From assembly GCF_964204645.1 (NCBI RefSeq), contig NC_134034.1:11217414-11281413 (forward strand): a stretch of 64,000 nt of DNA, read 5' to 3'. Positions within the stretch are counted from its first letter, which is position 1. Every line of letters begins with the position of its first letter. The translations under genes and the position numbers were made by a program. The DNA is from Tubulanus polymorphus (taxonomy: Eukaryota > Nemertea > Palaeonemertea > Tubulaniformes > Tubulanidae). The notes below the pieces were generated by a model. That model saw only the letters and a program-made list of their open reading frames with translations, had not been told where the DNA came from and did not search any database. This document shows positions 57,216-64,000 of this stretch, piece after piece.

Positions 57216-57587
57216 AACAGCCCGATTGCTGTGTCACGGCAATCAGCCTTTTTGCTTTTCTTCATTCAACATCTAATATTTATTTAATCGAATTTTCGTC
57301 GGTAAGTAAATTAAACATTGATAGTTTCGGTTCCTAACGCCCTGTTCGCGCTTTTCATCGCTTGTTTTCTCTTGTTTTCGTGTGTAAACGAATTTGTGGC
57401 GAAAAAAATACATCATTAACGCATTCAGGACAATGAACAACGGCCGTTAGAGGGCGTACATTTCAGAAAGGAGCGTACACACGAAGAAAGGTAGTCATTT
57501 CGTGTAGGTTAATTCGATTCTATTTCAAACTTTCGACACTTGCGATAGAAAGTGATGACGAAAAAAATGCATACCGAGATAATTTTC

Positions 57588-57699
57588 TGGGTCCAGTTCC
57601 ACAGTCGTGAGTTAAGATTTGTCTCAGAGTTAACTCATTGAAAATGAACTAACTTTAACTCAGAGTTAACTCTTACTCACGACTGTGGAACTGGGTCCT
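57588..57699. mobile_element. Foldback element, AGTTCCACAGTCGTGAGT family
   Basis: 112-bp near-perfect palindrome: left GGTCCAGTTCCACAGTCGTG, right CACGACTGTGGAACTGGGTCC, inner CAGAGTTAACTC on both sides, and a small loop around CATTGAAAATG. No coding. Confidence 0.88.
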
Positions 57700-57834
57700 G
57701 GTCTTCGTAGTCTCCGTTAGGCCGGGTTGCGCTTTCTGCGTGGGTAAAGTATAACATCGGGTTATTAACACTGAAACGATACAGTTATTACAGTCAGTTA
57801 TCCACTTCTTTGATCAGGAACCATTCATGGCGAA

Positions 57835-58045
57835 AAATGGTTCTCCAAAAACTTTATTAGGTGTAAAGGTTCTCCAAACCTTCCGAGAGGTCGGTTCTCC
57901 GAAGAACTTTATCAGGTGTAAGAGTTCTCCATAAAGCTTCTCCTAAGAACCTCACGAGATGGTTCCTTTTCATTAGTCGAAAGGTTCCTCAAGGAACAAT
58001 CGTAAGGGTGTAGAACCAGGCTAAAACGGTTCTTCGAAGAACCTG
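57835..58045. repeat. Degenerate GGTTCTCC / AGAACC repeats with perfect palindrome
   Basis: Three diverged units of about 65 bp (GGTTCTCCAAAAACTTTATT-like), ending in the perfect palindrome GGTTCTTCGAAGAACC at 58028-58043. Confidence 0.75.
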
Positions 58046-58049
58046 GGTC

Positions 58050-59057
58050 CTCCCTCAGCGGGAAAACCGAAGAGCCCCATTTTTCTAAGAGTTTACTATA
58101 ACCTAAACCAACATCGAGCAAAAATGACCCCGGAACTTATCCCGCTTACAAAGAAAAGAAATGTAGATGATTTGAATTGACGGAGCTTCGCTCAAGAGAT
58201 ATGTACTGAAATCTCGAGGAAGAAATGGTGACCGTGACATTATACAAAGTGCCCGAAGCAACCAAATCCCTACTAAAGCCAGACTTGATCGATGGCGCTT
58301 TTAGCAAAAACACGCTTCAACATGAGTTTTACGTTACTGGACGCTGGTATTATTATCTTTGAACTCTTTTTCGCCCCGTGTCATTAAGAAAAGCTTCCGC
58401 GTAACGCGCTGTGTCCCGCAGCTATCATAGTCTCGTCCGACTCCGTCCGTTGATACGTTTTAGATATAGAACGAGTGTTCTTTTTTTCTAATAGCGTCAA
58501 TGTTCTCGAGCCCCCGAGCGCGGCTTGAAACATAAGTATAACAGCACGCAGAGACGAGTGTCCTCCACGCTGCGCGCACGGAAGTCGTCAGAATTAGGTT
58601 CTTACGCAACCGGACTTTTTTTGTTCGATTCTTGGAAACTATTGACGTCGGCTTCGAATCCCACCGAGCGGGGGCGGGAGCGATTGGGGCAGGGCGGGGG
58701 CAGTTGGGGCTGTGGAGGGGGGGGGGGGCACATTTTTGTTATTTCATCCACCAAAGATTATAACCCATATTATATCTAAGTTTGTAAGATTGAAATGAAA
58801 TAGGGATTTCGTGGTGGGGGATGGACAAAAGTTTGTTAATTCGCACTCTATTGCGGTCATATTGGCAAAATCCGAGATGGCCGAGGTGTATTTTGAAAGG
58901 TATACGATTTTACCGGATACCGGAAGTAGTACCTGAACAAAACAAAATGGCGGTTTTTTTAATCGTAGTATTGTAAGCTTTTACAGTTAAGGATCTAGAG
59001 GGTTAGACAAATTTTAAGAATGTTTGTAAGTCAGATTATTTTCTTGTTTGTTGACAG
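58050..59057. other. Gene-free stretch before the coding exon
   Basis: Has a G-run (58718-58728) and unique sequence ending in the acceptor TTGACAG. No exon recognised. Confidence 0.45.
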
Positions 59058-59238
59058 GTGCACGATCACCACGGCACTGCCGCAGTGAACGATGGGACAT
59101 ACGGGGATTTTACTGTGAAATTCGAATTGCAGACGGCGCGCAGTCACGTGACACGTTACAAGTACACCGATTCGATGGAAGGAGACCGGGCGTTGGAGTG
59201 TTTGAAACGGTTCTATTCGACACCGTATCCCGGCGCAG
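59058..59238 (+). CDS. Internal coding exon of an unrecognised protein
   Basis: Acceptor TTTGTTGACAG at 59057 and donor GCAG|GTAGGT at 59238/59239 bracket 181 bases with a single good reading: VHDHHGTAAVNDG, YGDFTVKFELQTA, RYKYTDSMEGDRALEC and LKRFYSTPYPGAG. Start phase 0 (if joined to 37484), end phase 1. Balanced amino-acid composition and clean boundaries make it a real exon in my view. I do not recognise the family. No further exon was found up to 64000, so the gene presumably continues to the right. Confidence 0.65.
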
Positions 59239-59239
59239 G

Positions 59240-59740
59240 TAGGTCAACCCGTTTATATTCTATTCATAAGGGTCACTGGTCGGACTTGAAACAGAACGCG
59301 GTCAACTAAAGCTCAACAGACATGAAACGCTAGGAAACACGGAAACGTGAAACAGAAAGATGTTTTACGAGCGTTTCCCTGTGACGTGGGCGTTTATACG
59401 AGAAACGTTCGTCGGAATGTGCTCGTGGTCTTTTTAAATTTCGCTGGGGAGGACGCTTTGTGGGAAACTGCAGCTGATACTAATTCGCCAATCAAATAAA
59501 ACCGCTCTCCAAATAACCGATCGATATTCGAAAATAAACGGCCTCCTTTATTTAAACGGCTCGTTTGAATTGTGCGCGAGTCAATATTAGAAAAAGAAAC
59601 GTTAAAAATGTTCGTCGCAGTGACGTATAGAAAACATTGAAAGTTCGCAATCAGTTCGATCGAAAAGTTCAAACTTTTGCTTGCCTCACAAAACATTTCG
59701 AATTTGAAATTTCCGCTAGTCTAACAAAGCCAGAGATTCG
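59240..59740. other. Intron-like sequence after the exon
   Basis: No feature recognised. The - strand open frame of about 100 codons lacks any domain. Confidence 0.4.
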
Positions 59741-59745
59741 GACCT

Positions 59746-59863
59746 GTTGCTCAAAAGTTGGTTAAAGATAACCAGCAGGTAAAAAAGGATTTAGTACCGA
59801 TGAACTTTTAATTGTCACTTTGTCGACTATCCACTGGTTGACTTTAACCAACTTTTGAGCAAC
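59746..59863. mobile_element. Hairpin element with perfect 22-bp arms
   Basis: GTTGCTCAAAAGTTGGTTAA (plus AG) at 59746-59767 and its perfect complement at 59842-59863, with a 74-base loop. Same family as 21699-21777. Confidence 0.9.
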
Positions 59864-59864
59864 T

Positions 59865-60540
59865 GCAGCCCCTGATTTCAAGTGTTGAAATCATAAGTTT
59901 AAAAAAAAAACCAACTCGCAGATCGGTTTTCAGACGCAGTAAACAAATCAAAAGGGATGGTTCGGTATAAACTCAATCTCAAGTATACCAGACACAGTCT
60001 GTGCGGGCACTTAATAAAATGCATTTTCTCTCCATCTCCATCCAGTTCAAATCGATAGGAATTAGTGGAAAAATATGGCGAATATAGCAAAGTTCAGCCT
60101 TCTACTGGCTAGAAACGTCTTGTTTGAAAGAAAAAATAACTAATTTCCCGTGAGAATTTGAAACCACCGAGTTCTACCGGCCTTGTTCGTATTAATCGCA
60201 TACGATTGTGCGCTGTGGTTTAAATATTTGAAAATAACGGTTTTACCTCTATAGTCTAATGGCAGGTGATTAACTTTATTTTCGCGGCAGCGACGGCGTT
60301 TTAAAGATTAACGCGTCTGTTTCACAGTTCAATCTCCGCCCCGGAGCCTGCTCAAACCTCAACTTCCCATTAATAATAGAACACTGTACAGATAACTAAT
60401 AGTCATATCACGATTCAGAGGTTTTAAGCGCGCATGTATCGAACGCATTCATTTTACCTGGAGAAAATTGTTTGGAAAAGTTCTGTCAGTTTTCTCATGA
60501 TTCTCGCTGTAATGAAGGTTCTAACATTATCACTATCTTG
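59865..60540. other. Gene-free stretch
   Basis: Unique AT-rich sequence, nothing recognised. Confidence 0.4.
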
Positions 60541-60544
60541 ATTT

Positions 60545-60945
60545 AAGAAAATGGCAGAATTGATTAAACGTCACTACTCTCTCAATTTTAAAATAGCTCA
60601 CTGCTATCTTCGTTTTGAAAATGACTTGAGTCTAAACGTCACCACTCTTAGTTTTTTGAATGGCTTAGTTTTGAAAATGGCTCATAGAATTGAGTCTAAG
60701 CGTCACTACTCTCTTAGTTTTTGAAAATAGCTCATAGAATTGAGTCTAAACGACACTACTCGTTTAGTTTTTGAAAAAGGCTCATAGTATCGAGTCTAAA
60801 CGTCACTACTCTCTTAGTTTTAAAATGGCTCATAGAATTGGGTGTAAACGTCACTACTTTCTTAGTTTTTGAAAATGGCTCATAGAATTGAGTCTAAACG
60901 TCACTACTCTCTTAGTTTTGAAAAAGGTTCATAACTGAGCCAAAA
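60545..60945. repeat. 49-bp satellite, array 5 (about 8 copies)
   Basis: Same orientation as the other four arrays. The first copies are degenerate and shortened. Confidence 0.96.
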
Positions 60946-60949
60946 ATAA

Positions 60950-61440
60950 TTTCTCAACTTCCATAGTGTTAAATGAAGAGGCTAATTTTCTAAAGGTGTA
61001 TAGGCTATAGTTTAACTCATGTATTCTAGCCTCGAGTAGATGTTATAATGGATGGCTGTGTGTTTTCTAGCGAATGCGCAATATTGTTTTTTTTTGCTGG
61101 GATGTAAGAAGATGCTGCTGTATCCGGATGATGGACGCTCTCGTGGTTATCAGCCTTCTTTACGGACCGATGAATTTACGTGTCCGTCTAAAAGTGACGT
61201 ATCATCTCGGCGTATACGTTTAGACGGGTTCCGTGATGTATACGGGCGACAGGATTGACGCCGACCCGTCAAACGCAGGCGCATTATACGCGCAGTCCCG
61301 AATACTGACCTGTACTGACAAATTACATGTCCCCGAGAATATGTCAATTTATTGTCAAATACAGAACCCGTCGTGATTTTCCTTTTTGGGACGAGAAAGT
61401 GCTTAATTATTACGATGCTTTTTTGTGTTCTGTTCAGGAC
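60950..61440. other. Gene-free stretch
   Basis: Unique sequence, nothing recognised. Confidence 0.4.
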
Positions 61441-61444
61441 CGAA

Positions 61445-61680
61445 CCGCCAGTTCCACAATTGTGAGTAAGAGTTTGCTCTGAACTGAGGATTCAGTTCCA
61501 CAGTCGTAAGTTAGAGTTGAATCTGAACTCAGGATCCAGAGTTAACTCATAGCTCAGGAACCAGTTCTACAGCTGTGAGTTAGAGTTAACTCTGAACTCA
61601 GGGCACAGTTCCACAGCGCTGTGAGTTAGAGTTAACTCTGAACTCAGGGCACAGTGTCACAGCTGTGAGAACTGGTCACT
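61445..61680. repeat. AGTTAACTCTGAACTCAGGA minisatellite, first array
   Basis: Five units of about 45 bp with CAGTTCCACAG, GTGAGTTAGAGTTAACTCTG and AACTCAGG. Same vocabulary as the foldback at 57588-57699. Confidence 0.9.
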
Positions 61681-62211
61681 GGGTCCTAGGGTGTGTTTCT
61701 GTTTTCAATGAAGTGTTTTCAAGGAGATATTCTCCAAATCCTCAATGCGGGACTTTCTACTTTGCCCGATGCGCGAAATCACGATTCTCTGTGATCGTAA
61801 AAGAGACGTCAGTTTGGTGCACGTGCATACCGATGAAGGTCAGTGGCCTTTTATTAACGATCAATGTTTGTCCTCAGAATCTAAGAGCCAACAAGAAATT
61901 AATTACGCGTCAGGAACTGATTTCATGTGTGTGCGCTAATGAAATGGAATTGTCAAATGAGAGGAACGCATAGTCTTCTGCGCGGCTCGGTCGGTCGTCT
62001 CTAGATTAGAATGCCACGAGCATTCGGACCACCCCCACGTGACAGCGCGTTCTATTGATACCGCTGTCCGAAACACTGTCGTTACATAGCTGGTGGTTAT
62101 ATCACAATCAGCAGGGGGCGCATTCGACACCGACGGATCGATGACGTATGCATGCGCGCGTGATCTGACAACGCCGGAAGTGTTATTGTTGTTAGTGTTG
62201 TGTGGTTGTTC

Positions 62212-62578
62212 TACAGGTTGTGAGTTAGTGTTCACTCTGAACTCAGGAACCAGTTCCACGTGAGTTAGAGTTAACTCCGAACTCATGAACCAATTCCACA
62301 GTGTTGTGAGTTGGAGTTAACTCTGAACTGAGGATCCAGCTCCACAGTTGCTAGTTTTGAGTTAACTCTGAACTCACACGATTCAGTTCCACAGTTGTAA
62401 GTCAGAGTTAACTCTGAACTCAGGATTCAGTTCCACTTGTTGAGAGTCAGAGTTACTCTGAACTCAGGATCCAGTTCCACAGTAGCGAGTATAAGAAAGA
62501 GTTATCTCAGAAAATGATTCCATTTTCTATCAGTTAACTCAAGTCTTAACTCAGAACAGGAGAAACTGGGTCCTGGGG
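62212..62578. repeat. AGTTAACTCTGAACTCAGGA minisatellite, second array
   Basis: About seven units of the same repeat. The right end (62530-62578) is in inverted sense (CTCAAGTCTTAACTCAGAAC then GAAACTGGGTCCTGG), closing the element as a foldback. Confidence 0.88.
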
Positions 62579-62589
62579 CTTTTATGTCT

Positions 62590-64000
62590 GTATGGCTGTT
62601 GAGAGACAAGTGTTGGTAATTGTGAAGTCAATATGAGTAACCGCACTTGTAAACAGCGGTAATGCGACGAACTAACGCGGTCAATGTTCCGTGAAAATTG
62701 GGCCAATTTTCTACTCGAAAGCTCCGAATGCGATGCGTCGATTAACGATAAGATCAAATACCGCAACCACAGCGAGATGAGCGCGATCCGCCTCGACACA
62801 GTAAAAACCCGATTACCTGAAATTGAAGCAGACTTCTCTTTTGAATGATGAGGTTTTTTAGTCACTCTTCGAAATTCTTCGCTGAAATCTATAATTAGAC
62901 ACTTTCCCAATTACCGATAACGATAGCGCCATCTATACTCAGCATTACAAAATCGCGATAATATGCGGTGAGCGCTTGTTAAGGACTTTTTATCTGGACT
63001 GCCATACCATCCAACCTTAGAGATCTATTGATAGTTTCAAGTGTTTCAAGAAGTTTCTAAAAAGCAATCTTTTTATCCAGTCATTTTCGTAGTCCTGTTT
63101 ACTTAGTCATTGTAGTTCCTTGAGTTCCTTTTCCGGATTCGCTTTTCCTATTAATTGGATACCCTGATGTCTGCTGTCCGGGCGTGGTGTGATGTCTCAC
63201 CGATACCACACGTCGAGATAACAGTTCCTTAGAATTAGAAAGCAAATTTTCTTGCATCGTGTTTGTGTATGCGCCATGCATAATTTGATCAGTCTCAGCT
63301 TTCTAGAAATATTCAACACTATACCCCGGAAATACGTATAGTGCAGCCAGTCTTCGCTCACAGAGTATCAGGTTCACAGCTGGAAATGAATATATACATA
63401 TATCGCTTTTTTGCGGTAGATGATATTGTTGTGGACACCCGATGCTCCAGCCCCCACGGCCCCCGGGTGTTGCTAGTTTTGTAATATCATTCTCCGTTGC
63501 GGTTATAGTTACTATATACAGTAATATGAAACACACGCTGACTTTAGCGAGGGCTGAAAAACCCAGCTGCCATTTCATCGAATGTTTCTGTTGTCGCATC
63601 CAAATATTGCGTAACGATAGAAGTTGAACGTTAGGACCTTGTAACGCAGACTCGGTAGCCAGTGGCTGAGTCATTTTTTTTCAGGAGTGGAGGAACTTTG
63701 AATGTTGTTTTTATATCTTGTCTGATTAAGTTGCTGCATCCAATTATGTGTCATAAGTATGGCGTGTAAACCCCGATCTGCAGTCTATATTGGCGATGAA
63801 CCGTTGAAGCTTACCCAAGAACCCCCGAAGAACCCTTTCGGCCTCGAGGTAACGGGTCCCAGACAGCATATTCTAGCTGAGACGGATCATAAAGAGAAAT
63901 AGGCAATATTCCAAATTGCACAGACTCTTTTTCACCGATATTCTGTGGCTTCGTGACAGGACCTTCAAGACTCATCACGTAGCCACGTGAGGGAGGTAGC
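62590..64000. other. Right end, no gene seen
   Basis: Open frames on - at 62551-62910 and 63303-63674 have no recognisable domain and no supporting splice sites. Confidence 0.4.

Noticed and set aside
61665-61973. Overlapping 102- and 64-codon + strand frames
   Set aside because: Begin in the end of a minisatellite and show no recognisable domain.
63303-63674. 123-codon - strand frame with hydrophobic stretch
   Set aside because: No family resemblance, no splice or promoter support; likely chance.

Overview
The window is eukaryotic, most likely from a marine invertebrate animal. The evidence is GT-AG introns, a mannose-6-phosphate-receptor-type membrane protein, an animal-type arginase, a nuclear tRNA-Val, LINE fragments, many small hairpin transposons, and a very high load of micro- and minisatellites. 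A lophotrochozoan such as a mollusc or worm fits best, but the sequence alone does not prove the phylum.

Layout. 0.45-9.15 kb: an old tandem duplication. Each unit carries a seven-exon + strand gene for a small type I membrane protein of the cation-dependent mannose-6-phosphate receptor-like (MRH) family. Copy B (5199-7530) is intact. Copy A (1703-3642) keeps every splice site but has an in-frame stop in exon 3. The left unit also carries the 3' end of an arginase last exon, so the duplication broke inside the neighbouring gene. 8.67-13.83 kb: a complete seven-exon arginase gene on the - strand, tail-to-tail with copy B. Its exons join in phase to 310 residues, and the metal and active-site residues fall at the same numbers as in human arginase 1. 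14.2-16.9 kb: an AT tract and a 60-bp satellite split by a 5'-truncated LINE. 17.06-19.54 kb: four - strand exons of a small cysteine-containing, probably secreted protein with the 5' end missing. 21.08-21.15 kb: tRNA-Val(AAC). 22.8-59.2 kb: three candidate first exons (ending 23247, 37484 and 52977) and one convincing internal coding exon (59058-59238). They may form one long + strand gene with alternative promoters, but this is inferred. The rest is repeats and unrecognised non-coding DNA.

Repeats dominate the window. A 49-bp satellite occurs in five arrays, all in the same orientation. Two begin-blocks of the first array contain an inverted monomer that can form a hairpin. Several families of palindromic elements with tandem-repeat cores recur. 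There are long AT, ATT, ATTATC, CTGA and GCAGGA tracts, a 57-copy 18-bp pyrimidine-rich array, and a 151-bp purine-rich array. I see no convincing undescribed gene system. The most unusual content is the same-orientation 49-bp satellite and the palindromic elements built on minisatellite cores.
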